Position numbers and translations under genes: made by a program. Shown piece after piece: positions 52,694-61,598 of a DNA stretch of 64,000 nt; positions within the stretch are counted from its first letter, which is position 1, and the number at the start of each line of letters is the position of its first letter. The stretch is from AC-51 sp036265325 (lineage in GTDB: Bacteria > Actinomycetota > UBA4738 > HRBIN12), in NCBI GenBank assembly GCA_036265325.1, contig DATAPH010000049.1, forward strand, positions 1-64,000, in the 5' to 3' direction. The notes beneath the pieces are model-generated. The model searched no databases and was not told the DNA's origin. It saw only the letters and a program-made list of their open reading frames with translations.

Positions 52694-53970
52694 AGGTCCT
52701 CGTCGTCGGGGGAGGGGGGCGCGAGCACGCGCTGTGCTGGCGCCTCGCGCAGGATCCCACCGTGACGCGCGTGCTCGCGGCCCCGGGGAACGCCGGGATC
52801 GCTGCGACCGCCGAGTGTTTCCCGTCGGTGGCCGCGGACGACCTGGAGGGGTTGGTCAACGTAGTTGACCAACAGGACGTCGGTCTCACCGTGATCGGTC
52901 CGGAGGTTCCGCTCGTCGCGGGCCTTGCGGACACGTTGAGGAAGCAGGGGCGCCATGTGTTCGGCCCATCCGCCGCCGCGGCGCGGATCGAGGGGTCCAA
53001 GGCGTTCGCGAAGGAGATCATGGAGCGGCGCGGCGTGCCGACCGCCCGCTCGGGCGTATTCGAAGACGCCGAGAAGGCGACGGCGTTCGTCGACGAGCTC
53101 GGCGGCAAGGCAGTCGTGAAGGCCGACGGCCTCGCTGCGGGCAAGGGCGTCACCGTTGCGACCGACCGCGAGGTCGCCATCGACGCGATCGAGCGCAGCC
53201 TCGTGGCCGGCGCGTTCGGCGAGGCGGGGCGAACGATCGTCGTCGAGGAGCTCCTCGAGGGTCCCGAGGTCAGCGTGTTCGCGGTCACGGACGGCAAGGG
53301 GAACTGCGTCCTGCTCGACGCGGCGCAGGACGCCAAGCGTGTCGGTGACGGCGATACGGGCCCGAACACCGGCGGGATGGGCGCGTACTCGCCCGTTCCC
53401 GCGCTCTCGCCCGAGATGGCCACCGAGATCCTCGACACCGTGCTCGCCCCGGTGGTCGACGAACTGAGGCCCTATAGAGGAGTGCTGTTCGCCGGGATGA
53501 TGCTCACTGCCGACGGGCCGAAGGTCCTCGAGTTCAACTGCCGGTTCGGCGATCCGGAGACCCAGGTGCTCCTGTCGCGGATGCCCTTCCGCGTGGGAAC
53601 CTTGCTGCATGCCTGCGCCACCGGTCGTCTCGCGTCCGAGGCGGGCCACGCCGGGTTCGACCACGGTGCGGCGGTGACGGTCGTGCTCGCGAGCACGGGC
53701 TACCCTGGCAGCTATCCCAGCGGACTGCCGATCACCGGCGTCGAGGCGGCCGAGGCGATCGACGGGGTGACCGTGTTCCATTCGGGCACCGCGCGGGACG
53801 GCGACGGCCGGCTCGTAACGGCAGGGGGCCGTGTGCTTTCGGTCACGGGAACGGGTGCCAACCTCGCCGACGCCTGCAATCGCGCGTACGCGGGCGTGCA
53901 CGAGATCCACTTCGACGGGATGCACTTCCGCTCCGACATCGCCGACCGGGCGTCCGAGGAGGCCGGATGA
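52690..53970 (+). CDS. purD: Phosphoribosylamine-glycine ligase
   Basis: PurD forms glycinamide ribonucleotide. The 426-residue ATP-grasp enzyme shows KVLVVGGGGREHALCWRLAQ, the ATP-grasp core AVVKADGLAAGKGVTVA, QDAKRVGDGDTGPNTGGMGA and EFNCRFGDPETQV. The start is GTG coupled to purA; the 3' end overlaps purE by four bases. Confidence 0.97.
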   Translation: MKVLVVGGGGREHALCWRLAQDPTVTRVLAAPGNAGIAATAECFPSVAADDLEGLVNVVDQQDVGLTVIGPEVPLVAGLADTLRKQGRHVFGPSAAAARIEGSKAFAKEIMERRGVPTARSGVFEDAEKATAFVDELGGKAVVKADGLAAGKGVTVATDREVAIDAIERSLVAGAFGEAGRTIVVEELLEGPEVSVFAVTDGKGNCVLLDAAQDAKRVGDGDTGPNTGGMGAYSPVPALSPEMATEILDTVLAPVVDELRPYRGVLFAGMMLTADGPKVLEFNCRFGDPETQVLLSRMPFRVGTLLHACATGRLASEAGHAGFDHGAAVTVVLASTGYPGSYPSGLPITGVEAAEAIDGVTVFHSGTARDGDGRLVTAGGRVLSVTGTGANLADACNRAYAGVHEIHFDGMHFRSDIADRASEEAG

Positions 53971-54443
53971 GCGACGACGATCTCCTGGTCGGCGTGCTCG
54001 CGGCGTCTCCGTCCGAGTTGCCGATCATGCGGCAGGCCGGCTTGATCTTGGAGAAGTTCGACATCCCGCACGAGGTTCGGATCATGTCCTCGTCGCGGAA
54101 CCCCGACCTGGTCGACGAGTACGCGCGCACGGCGTTCGAACGCGGGTTGAAGGTGCTGGTGTGTTCGACGGGATTGTCGGGGCACCTCGCGGCGGCGGTT
54201 GCAGCGCGCACCGTGCTGCCCGTCATCGGCATCCCGATCGCGACGTCGCCGCAGATGGTCGGCAACGAGGCGCTCGCGATCACGGCGCAGATGCCGACCG
54301 GCATCCCGATCGCGACGGTCGGCGTCGACGCCGCGGTGAACGCCGCGATCCTCGCGACGCAGATCCTCGGCGTCGGCGACGAAGAGGTGCAGGCCAAGCT
54401 TTGGAAGTTCAAGGACGACCTGGCCGAGGGCCTGAAACTGTGA
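53967..54443 (+). CDS. purE: PurE-like AIR carboxylase-family protein lacking the SAHRTP histidine
   Basis: By length (158 residues) and position this is PurE, which converts N5-CAIR to CAIR. The fold signatures ARTVLPVIGIPI and QMPTGIPIATVGVDAAVNAA are clear. But the loop that reads SAHRTP in E. coli PurE is SSSRNP here (residues 41-46), so the general-acid histidine (His45 in E. coli) is Ser43; the usual GSxSD phosphate loop reads AASPSE, and GGAAHLPG becomes TGLSGHLAA. It may be a divergent, inactive or altered enzyme. It is coupled to purD and purB; no purK is in the window. Confidence 0.8.
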   Translation: MSDDDLLVGVLAASPSELPIMRQAGLILEKFDIPHEVRIMSSSRNPDLVDEYARTAFERGLKVLVCSTGLSGHLAAAVAARTVLPVIGIPIATSPQMVGNEALAITAQMPTGIPIATVGVDAAVNAAILATQILGVGDEEVQAKLWKFKDDLAEGLKL

Positions 54444-55747
54444 TCGAGCGCTACGACGTGTCGGAGATCTCGGCGATCTGGTCCGACGAGGCGCGCATGC
54501 GGAACTGGCTCGAGATCGAGCTCGCCGCCGTCGAGGCCTGGGCGGTGCTCGGCGTGGTTCCGAAGGACGACGCCCGCGCGTGCCGCGATCGGGCGTCGTT
54601 CGACGTCGACGCGGTCCTGGCGCGCGAGCGCGTGACTCGGCACGACGTCGCGGCGTTCGTCGACGTGGTGGCCGCGTCGATCGGGCCGGAGGGCCGGTGG
54701 ATCCATCACGGGTTGACGTCGTCGGACGTGCTGGACACCGGTCTGGCGATGCAGCTGCGCGCGAGCGCCGAGGTACTGCTCGCCGACGTCGAGCGTCTGC
54801 TGAGCGTCGTGCGCCGCCGGGCGCTCGAGTTCCGCGAGACGGTGTGCATGGGCCGTTCGCACGGCGTGCATGCGGAGCCGACGTCGTTCGGCCACAAGCT
54901 CGCGGTCTTCGCGTTCCAGCTCGACCGGGATCGAACGCGGTTGCGGCGGGCGCGCGAGGCGGTGAGCGTCGGCGCGATCAGCGGGGTGGTCGGGTCGTAC
55001 GCGAGCGTCGACCCGCAGGTCGAGCAGCTCGTCTGCGAGCGCGTCGGACTGATGCCGGCCGACGCCTCGACGCAGGTGATCCAGCGTGACCGGCACGCCG
55101 AGTTCGTTGCGGCGCTGGCCGTCTGTGCATCGACGCTCGACGCGCTGGCGACCGAGATCCGGCATCTGGCGCGCACCGAGGTGCGAGAAGTGCAGGAGCC
55201 GTTCGCCGAAGGACAGAAGGGCTCGAGTGCGATGCCGCACAAGCGGAACCCCGTGGTGTCCGAACGGGTGAGCGGGCTCGCGCGTGTCCTGCGTGGGCAC
55301 GCCGTCACGTCGCTCGAGAACGTGGCGCTCTGGCACGAGCGCGACATCTCCCACTCGTCGGCCGAGCGGATCGTGTTCCCCGATGCGACGGGCCTGCTCG
55401 CGTTCATGCTGCGCGACATGACCTGGGTGATCGACGGTCTTGTCGTGTTCCCGGAGCGGATGCGCGAGGTCGTCGACAGCCGTGGCGGTATCGCGTTCAG
55501 TCAGACGGTGCTGCTGGCGCTGGTCGAGGCCGGGATGGCGCGCGACGACGCGTATCGCATCGTGCAGCGCGCGGCCGCGGCGGCGTGGGATGAAGGTGCG
55601 AGCTTCCACGACGAGATCGTCAAGGACGCGGACGTCATCGCGCGGCTTGATGCCGGCTCGGTGGACGCGCTGTTCGACCCGCGGCGGTTCCTCCTGAACC
55701 TCGGACCGATGTTCGACCGGCTCGAAGCGCTCGAGGTGGTGTCGTGA
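54440..55747 (+). CDS. purB: Adenylosuccinate lyase
   Basis: PurB releases fumarate at two steps of purine synthesis. The 435-residue product has the start ERYDVSEISAIWSDEARMRN, the HHGLTSSDVLDTGLAMQ segment, GRSHGVHAEPTSFGHKLAVF and the signature GSSAMPHKRNPVVSERV. GTG overlaps the purE stop; its stop overlaps purC. Confidence 0.96.
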   Translation: MIERYDVSEISAIWSDEARMRNWLEIELAAVEAWAVLGVVPKDDARACRDRASFDVDAVLARERVTRHDVAAFVDVVAASIGPEGRWIHHGLTSSDVLDTGLAMQLRASAEVLLADVERLLSVVRRRALEFRETVCMGRSHGVHAEPTSFGHKLAVFAFQLDRDRTRLRRAREAVSVGAISGVVGSYASVDPQVEQLVCERVGLMPADASTQVIQRDRHAEFVAALAVCASTLDALATEIRHLARTEVREVQEPFAEGQKGSSAMPHKRNPVVSERVSGLARVLRGHAVTSLENVALWHERDISHSSAERIVFPDATGLLAFMLRDMTWVIDGLVVFPERMREVVDSRGGIAFSQTVLLALVEAGMARDDAYRIVQRAAAAAWDEGASFHDEIVKDADVIARLDAGSVDALFDPRRFLLNLGPMFDRLEALEVVS

Positions 55748-56634
55748 CGCTCGTGGCGCAGGGCAAGGTCCGCGACATCTTCGAGGCGGGCGAGGCCCGG
55801 CTGTTGCTCGTGGCGACGGATCGGATCAGCGCGTTCGACGTGATCTTGCCGACGCCGATCCCCGACAAGGGTCGTGTGCTGACGGCGTGCTCGCTGTTCT
55901 GGTTCGAGCATCTCGGGTCGGCGGTGCCCAACCACGTCATCACCGCTGACCGCGAGGCGTTCCCGCCGCCGTACGACGACGATCCGGATCTGGCCGGACG
56001 GGCGACACTTGCGCGCGCGGCCGACGTGATCGCGATCGAGTGCGTCGTGCGCGGCTACCTCGCCGGTTCCGGTTGGAAGCAGTACCAACAGGACGGAGCG
56101 GTGTGCGGTATCCCGCTTCCGCTCGGACTGGAGGAGTCGTCCGAGCTGCCCGAACCGATCTTCACGCCGACGACGAAGGCCGCTGAGGGTCACGACGAGC
56201 CCCTCGCACCGGATGAGGCTCGTGCGCTGGTCGGAACCGGGCTGTACGAACGCCTGCATGAGGTCAGCCTCACGCTGTATCAGCGGATCGCGGAGCGTGC
56301 GCTCGAAGCGGGCATGATCGTGGCGGACACGAAGTTCGAGTTCGGGTTCGACCGCGAAACGAAAGAGCTCACGCTGATCGACGAGGTCGGGACGCCAGAT
56401 TCCTCCCGGTTCTGGCCCGCGGAAGGCTATGAGCCCGGCCGGCCCCAGCCGTCGTTCGACAAGCAATACGTGCGCGACTGGCTCGACGCGAGCGGTTGGG
56501 ACCACGAGCCGCCGCCGCCCACGCTGCCCGACGACGTGGTCGAGGCGACGGCGACGAGATACCGCGAGGCGTACGAGCGGATCAGCGGCGAGATGTTCGA
56601 CACGTACATGGCACGGATGGGAGCGAAGGCGTGA
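55744..56634 (+). CDS. purC: SAICAR synthetase
   Basis: PurC ligates Asp to CAIR. The 296-residue product begins with GKVRDIF and LLVATDRISAFDVILPTPIP and has ECVVRGYLAGSGWKQYQQDG and DTKFEFGFDRETKELTLIDE. The start is GTG coupled to purB; purS overlaps by four bases. Its substrate CAIR must come from PurE activity, which matters given the odd purE. Confidence 0.96.
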   Translation: MTLVAQGKVRDIFEAGEARLLLVATDRISAFDVILPTPIPDKGRVLTACSLFWFEHLGSAVPNHVITADREAFPPPYDDDPDLAGRATLARAADVIAIECVVRGYLAGSGWKQYQQDGAVCGIPLPLGLEESSELPEPIFTPTTKAAEGHDEPLAPDEARALVGTGLYERLHEVSLTLYQRIAERALEAGMIVADTKFEFGFDRETKELTLIDEVGTPDSSRFWPAEGYEPGRPQPSFDKQYVRDWLDASGWDHEPPPPTLPDDVVEATATRYREAYERISGEMFDTYMARMGAKA

Positions 56635-56888
56635 CGGCGTTCACGTTCGAGGTGCTGGTGTCGCTCAAGCCGGGGCTGCTCGACCCGCAGGGGAAGGCGG
56701 TCGAGGGATCATTGCCGGCGATGGGATTCAAGGGGGTCGCCGACGTGCGCGTCGGCAAGCACATCAAGCTGACGGTCGAGGCGCCCGACGAAGCCGCCGC
56801 GACGGCGCAGATCCACGAGATGGCGACGAAGGTGCTTTCGAACCCGGTCATCGAGGACTACGAAGTGCTCGCGGTGGCGCCGTCGTGA
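56631..56888 (+). CDS. purS: FGAM synthase subunit PurS
   Basis: This 85-residue subunit bridges PurL and PurQ in the three-part FGAM synthase. It has the typical VLVSLKPGLLDPQGKAVEGS start and KHIKLTVEAPDEAAATAQ core. The GTG start overlaps purC and its stop overlaps purQ. Confidence 0.94.
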   Translation: MTAFTFEVLVSLKPGLLDPQGKAVEGSLPAMGFKGVADVRVGKHIKLTVEAPDEAAATAQIHEMATKVLSNPVIEDYEVLAVAPS

Positions 56889-57598
56889 CGCGGCTGCCGC
56901 GGATCGGCGTGGTGACGTTCCCCGGCTCGCTGGACGACGCCGACGCGCGGCGCGCGGTCGAGGCGATGGGCGGCGAGGCGGTCGCGTTATGGCACGCCGA
57001 CCATGACCTCGGTGGCGTGGACGCGGTCGTGTTGCCCGGCGGGTTCAGCTACGGCGACTACCTGCGCTGCGGTGCGATCGCGGCGCGGGCCCCGATCATG
57101 GCTGAGGTGCGCGACTTCGCCGCGCGCGGCGAACCAGTGCTCGGCATCTGCAACGGCTTCCAGATCCTCTGTGAGGCAGGGTTGCTCGCGGGTGCGCTCG
57201 CGCGGAACGCTTCCTTGCGATTCATCTGCGAAGACGTCTGGCTCCGTGTCGAGACCGCGCAGACCTGCGTCACGCACGACCTCACGCCGGGCGAGACGGT
57301 GCAGATCCCGGTCAAGCACGGCGAGGGACGCTGGGTCGCGACGCCCGAGCAGTTGGAGCGGGTCGAGGGCGACGGGCTCGTCGTGTTCCGGTACAGCGGC
57401 CGCGACGGGATGCTGTCGGACGCGACGAACCCGAACGGCGCGACGAACCACGTCGCAGGCGTGCGCAACGAGGCCGGCAACGTGGTCGGGCTGATGCCGC
57501 ACCCCGAGCACGCGGTCGACCCGGACGTCGGACCGACGGGTGGACAGCCGTTGCTCGCGTCACTGCTCGAGACGTCGCTCGCCGGGGTCTCGATGTGA
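56885..57598 (+). CDS. purQ: FGAM synthase glutaminase subunit PurQ
   Basis: PurQ supplies ammonia from glutamine. The 237-residue class I amidotransferase has VVLPGGFSYGDYLRCGAIAA, the nucleophile loop GICNGFQILCEAGLL (Cys) and GLMPHPEHAV (His and Glu). It would normally sit directly before purL, but an S9 peptidase gene is interposed, coupled on both sides. Confidence 0.96.
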   Translation: MTRLPRIGVVTFPGSLDDADARRAVEAMGGEAVALWHADHDLGGVDAVVLPGGFSYGDYLRCGAIAARAPIMAEVRDFAARGEPVLGICNGFQILCEAGLLAGALARNASLRFICEDVWLRVETAQTCVTHDLTPGETVQIPVKHGEGRWVATPEQLERVEGDGLVVFRYSGRDGMLSDATNPNGATNHVAGVRNEAGNVVGLMPHPEHAVDPDVGPTGGQPLLASLLETSLAGVSM

Positions 57599-59406
57599 GA
57601 TCGCCGCTTTCACCGGACCGGTCGGCCGACGCTCCATGGAAGCAGCGCTTCCGTGCCCCGCTGTTCGCGGACCTCCAGATCGCCGCCGGGGATCGGCGTT
57701 CCGCCGTTGTGTCGAGCAGCGAGAGCGGTCTCTTCCAGGGCTACGCGCTTGACCTCGGAAGCGGTGCGATGCGGCAACTAACGCACGCGGACACCGGCAC
57801 TGTGTTGACATCGTTGTCCCGCGACGGGCGCTCGCTGTTGACGCTCGACGACAAGGGCGGCGATGAGGTCGGCCACTGGGTCGCGATCCCCGTCGGCGGC
57901 GGACCGCAGGTGGACCTCACGCCCGACATGGCGGCGTACTCGTCCTGGAGCGTTGCCACCGATTCGACCGGGACGCAGGTGGCGATCGCCGTCACGAGTG
58001 ACGGCGGGACGGAGATCTGGATCGCCTCGTCGGGCGGGGACGCAGCACCACGTCGATTGCTCGCGTCGTGGGGTCTCGTGCTCACGCTGGCGTTCAGCGC
58101 AGACGGACAGACGGTGTTGTACCTCTCGTCCGAGCCCACCCGGTCCAACACCTATGCGGCCGTCGCCGTCGACGTCGCGACCGGGGAGCGGCTGGGGGAG
58201 CTCTGGGACGGCGCTCCGAGCTCGATGTACGGCTTGATCACCGAGCCGAACGGCGATCGGATCGCGTCGACGTCAAATGTGAGCGGCCGGTCACGTCCGC
58301 TGCTTTGGGACCCGCGTTCGGACTCGCGGCTCGATCTTCCGTTGGACATCCCCGGGGACGCTGACGTGATCGATTGGTCGGACGACGGCGCCGAGCTGTT
58401 GCTCGCCGTCGCGGACCGCGCCGAGGAAACACTCATCCGGTACGACGTCGAGTCGAACTCCGCGCACGTCGTCGACTTCGGCGGCGGCTCGTTCGGCATC
58501 GATGCACGGTTCGGTCCCGATGGCTCGGTCGTCGTCGTCCGCTCGAGCGCAACCAGGGCTCGAGAGATCGTGGCCGTGGAGCCGGACGGCCTGCGGACGA
58601 TCGCCCGCCCCGATGCGGCGCCGCCCGGAGCGCCGTTGCGCTCGGTCTCGTTCCCCTCGTCGGACGGGACCCTCATCCAGGCGTGGCTCGGTGAGCCCGA
58701 TGGCGACGGACCGTTCCCCACGATCCTGTTGGTCCACGGCGGTCCGGAGGGCGTCTCGAACGACGCGTACGCTCCGCGGCTCGCGTCGTGGATCGACCAT
58801 GGGTACGCGGTGTGCTCGCTCAACTATCGAGGCTCGACCACGTTCGGTCGCGAGTACCAACAGGCGATCTGGCAGAACATCGGTCATTGGGAGGTGGAGG
58901 ATCTCGAGGCCACCGCGGCGTGGCTCGTCGACAACGGCGTCGCCGAGCCCGGATCGATCGTGCTGACGGGTGGCTCGTACGGCGGGTACCTGACGTTGCT
59001 CGGTCTGGGCCGACTGCCCGAGGCCTGGGCGGGAGGCGTAGCCATCGTCGCCGTCGGCGATTGGGTCCTGATGTACGAGGAGGCCGCCGACGCGTTGCGC
59101 GCCTACCAGGAACAGATCTTCGGTGGTCCGCCAGACGAACTGCCTGAGCGGTACCGCGTTGCGTCGCCGCTCACGTACGTGAACGACGTCGCGGCGCCAC
59201 TGTTGGTGTTCCAGGGTTCGAACGACTCGCGGTGTCCGCCCGGGCAGTTCCGCGCCTACGAGGAGGCGGCTCGGGCCGCGGGGAAGCAGATCGAGGTCGA
59301 GTGGTTCGAGGCCGGCCATATCGGCCCCTCGATGGAACAGATCATCGAACAGCAGGAACGCGCGCTCGAGTTCGTCCATGGATTGTTCGCCGGGGCGGAC
59401 GCGTGA
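57595..59406 (+). CDS. S9 (prolyl oligopeptidase) family peptidase inside the pur operon
   Basis: This 603-residue protein has an N-terminal beta-propeller (WD40-like repeats, residues about 20-340) and a C-terminal alpha/beta hydrolase domain. The catalytic triad is Ser461 in TGGSYGGYLTL, Asp544 in GSNDSRCPP and His575 in EAGHIGPS. It resembles acyl-aminoacyl peptidases or dipeptidyl peptidases. No signal peptide is seen, so it is cytoplasmic. GTG overlaps the purQ stop, and its stop overlaps purL, so it is made together with the FGAM synthase subunits. A role in purine synthesis is not known. Confidence 0.9.
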   Translation: MRSPLSPDRSADAPWKQRFRAPLFADLQIAAGDRRSAVVSSSESGLFQGYALDLGSGAMRQLTHADTGTVLTSLSRDGRSLLTLDDKGGDEVGHWVAIPVGGGPQVDLTPDMAAYSSWSVATDSTGTQVAIAVTSDGGTEIWIASSGGDAAPRRLLASWGLVLTLAFSADGQTVLYLSSEPTRSNTYAAVAVDVATGERLGELWDGAPSSMYGLITEPNGDRIASTSNVSGRSRPLLWDPRSDSRLDLPLDIPGDADVIDWSDDGAELLLAVADRAEETLIRYDVESNSAHVVDFGGGSFGIDARFGPDGSVVVVRSSATRAREIVAVEPDGLRTIARPDAAPPGAPLRSVSFPSSDGTLIQAWLGEPDGDGPFPTILLVHGGPEGVSNDAYAPRLASWIDHGYAVCSLNYRGSTTFGREYQQAIWQNIGHWEVEDLEATAAWLVDNGVAEPGSIVLTGGSYGGYLTLLGLGRLPEAWAGGVAIVAVGDWVLMYEEAADALRAYQEQIFGGPPDELPERYRVASPLTYVNDVAAPLLVFQGSNDSRCPPGQFRAYEEAARAAGKQIEVEWFEAGHIGPSMEQIIEQQERALEFVHGLFAGADA

Positions 59407-61598
59407 CCGAACCGCTCCACCGGCAGCTCGGGTTACAAGACGACGAGCACGACCGGATCGTCGCGACGCTCGGACGGGAGCCGAACCGCGCAGAGCTCGC
59501 GATGTACTCCGTGATGTGGTCGGAACATTGCTCCTACAAGTCTTCGAAGATCCATCTCAAGACCTTGCCGACCGAGGGCGACGCCGTGTTGGTCGGGCCG
59601 GGACAGGACGCGGGCGCGATCGACGCCGGCGACGGCGATGCGATCGTGTTCAAGATCGAGTCGCATTCGCATCCGAGCGCGATCGAGCCGTACCAGGGCG
59701 CGGCGACCGGTGTGGGCGGGATCGTTCGAGACATCGTCTCGATGGGCGCTCGGCCGGTCGCGCTGCTCGATCCGTTGATGTTCGGGCCGCTCACCGATCC
59801 ACGGAACCGGTGGCTGTTCGAAGGCGTCGTCGCGGGGATCGGCGGCTACGGCAACTGCATCGGCGTGCCGACGGTCGGTGGCGAGATCCGGTTCGCCGAT
59901 GCGCACGCATCCAACCCGTGCGTCAACGTGCTGTGCCTCGGGTTCGCGAAGGCGGACGCGCTCGTGACGTCGCAGTCGCTCGTCCCGCACTCCGGGTCGC
60001 TGATGGTGCTCTACGGCGCCGCGACGGGGCGAGACGGGATCGGCGGCGTCTCGGTGCTCGCGAGCGCGACGCTCGAGGACGGCGCCGAGGCGTCACGTCC
60101 GTCGGTGCAGATCGGCGACCCGTTCGCGGAGAAGCTCCTGATCGAGGCGTCGCTCGAACTGATCGGTTCCGACCTGCTCGAGGGGCTCCAGGACCTGGGC
60201 GGCGCCGGCATCACCTGTGCGCTCAGCGAGTCCGCGGCGCGGGCCGGGATGGGCGCCGATGTTGACCTCGACGCCGTACCGCTGCGCGCCGCCGACATGG
60301 AGCCCTTCGAGATCCTGACGAGCGAGTCGCAGGAGCGGATGCTCGCGATCGTGCACCCATCGAAGGTGGACGAGGTGCTCGCCGTGTGCGCGCGATGGGG
60401 TCTGCAGACGGCGGTGGTCGCCACGCTCGTGGATGGTGGCACGCTCACCATCCGCCGTCGCAGCGAGATCGTCGCGCAGATGCCGGCACGGTCGCTGGTC
60501 GACGAAGGCCCGGAGTACGACCGCCCGCGTGCCGCGCCCGAGCGCACCGACGCGTTCGAGCCGGCGCTGACGCCGTTCGACGGTGACCTCGCCGACGCGC
60601 TCCGGACGGTGCTCGCGGCGCCGGGCATCGCGTCGAAGCGCTGGGTCTGGCGGCAGTACGACCGAGTCGTCCAGGGCAACACGGTCGCGGGCCCCGAGTC
60701 CGACGCGGCCGTGATCCGGATCCCCGGCACGCTGAAGGGCGCCGTGGTCTCGAGCGACGGGAAAGGCCGCTTCGGGCGGCTCGATCCGTACCTCGGCGCG
60801 ATGCACGCGGTCGCCGAGGCGGCACGCAACGTCGCGGTGACCGGCGCGCGTCCCGTCGCGATCACGAACTGCCTCAACTTCGGCAACCCCGAGCGGCCCG
60901 AGGTGATGTGGCAGTTCGCCGAGTCGATCCGCGGGATGCGCGACGCGTGCACGACGCTCGGCACCCCGGTCACCGGCGGGAACGTCAGCTTCTACAACGA
61001 GAGCGGCGACAGCGCGATCGACCCGACGCCGGTGATCGGGATGCTCGGCCTCTTGGCCGACCATCGCCTGCGTGTTCCGAGCGCTTTCCCCTCACCGGGT
61101 CTCGCGGTCTACCTCCTCGGCGAGACGGCGGCCGAGCTCGGCGGCTCCGAGTTCGCCGAGGCCGTGCTCGGGGACATCGGCGGGATGCCGCCGAAGCTCG
61201 ACCTGACGAAGGAACGCGCATTGCTCGATCTGCTGGTTGCGGCCGCAGCGGAGACGCTGCTCGCGAGCGCACACGACTGCAGCGACGGCGGACTCGCGGT
61301 CGCGCTCGCCGAGTGCGCGATCGGGAACGGCCACGGGTTCGCGGTGTCGCTTCCGACCGACCTGCCGAGCCACGTCGCCTTGTTCAGCGAGTCGGCGTCG
61401 CGTGCGGTGGTGTCGGTTTCGTCGGTGGACGAAGATCGAGTGCGCGAGCTGGCGGCCGCGTATCACGTGCCCGCGGCGAGGATCGGCGAAACCGGTGGGC
61501 CACGAGCCTTGATCGACGGCGCGATCGACGTCCCCGTCACGGAGCTGACGGACGTCTGGGAGACCGCGATCCCGCGCTTGCTCGGCGAGGCGGTGTGA
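59403..61598 (+). CDS. purL: FGAM synthase large subunit PurL
   Basis: PurL makes FGAM. The 731-residue product is the short form that needs PurQ and PurS. It has SVMWSEHCSYKSSKIHLKTL, VFKIESHSHPSAIEPYQGAA, GGVGGIVRDI-type metal/ATP motifs and the second-half ITNCLNFGNPERPEVMWQFA and GTPVTGGNVSFYNES. GTG is coupled to the peptidase gene, and the stop overlaps the HAD gene as GTGA. Confidence 0.96.
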   Translation: MTEPLHRQLGLQDDEHDRIVATLGREPNRAELAMYSVMWSEHCSYKSSKIHLKTLPTEGDAVLVGPGQDAGAIDAGDGDAIVFKIESHSHPSAIEPYQGAATGVGGIVRDIVSMGARPVALLDPLMFGPLTDPRNRWLFEGVVAGIGGYGNCIGVPTVGGEIRFADAHASNPCVNVLCLGFAKADALVTSQSLVPHSGSLMVLYGAATGRDGIGGVSVLASATLEDGAEASRPSVQIGDPFAEKLLIEASLELIGSDLLEGLQDLGGAGITCALSESAARAGMGADVDLDAVPLRAADMEPFEILTSESQERMLAIVHPSKVDEVLAVCARWGLQTAVVATLVDGGTLTIRRRSEIVAQMPARSLVDEGPEYDRPRAAPERTDAFEPALTPFDGDLADALRTVLAAPGIASKRWVWRQYDRVVQGNTVAGPESDAAVIRIPGTLKGAVVSSDGKGRFGRLDPYLGAMHAVAEAARNVAVTGARPVAITNCLNFGNPERPEVMWQFAESIRGMRDACTTLGTPVTGGNVSFYNESGDSAIDPTPVIGMLGLLADHRLRVPSAFPSPGLAVYLLGETAAELGGSEFAEAVLGDIGGMPPKLDLTKERALLDLLVAAAAETLLASAHDCSDGGLAVALAECAIGNGHGFAVSLPTDLPSHVALFSESASRAVVSVSSVDEDRVRELAAAYHVPAARIGETGGPRALIDGAIDVPVTELTDVWETAIPRLLGEAV

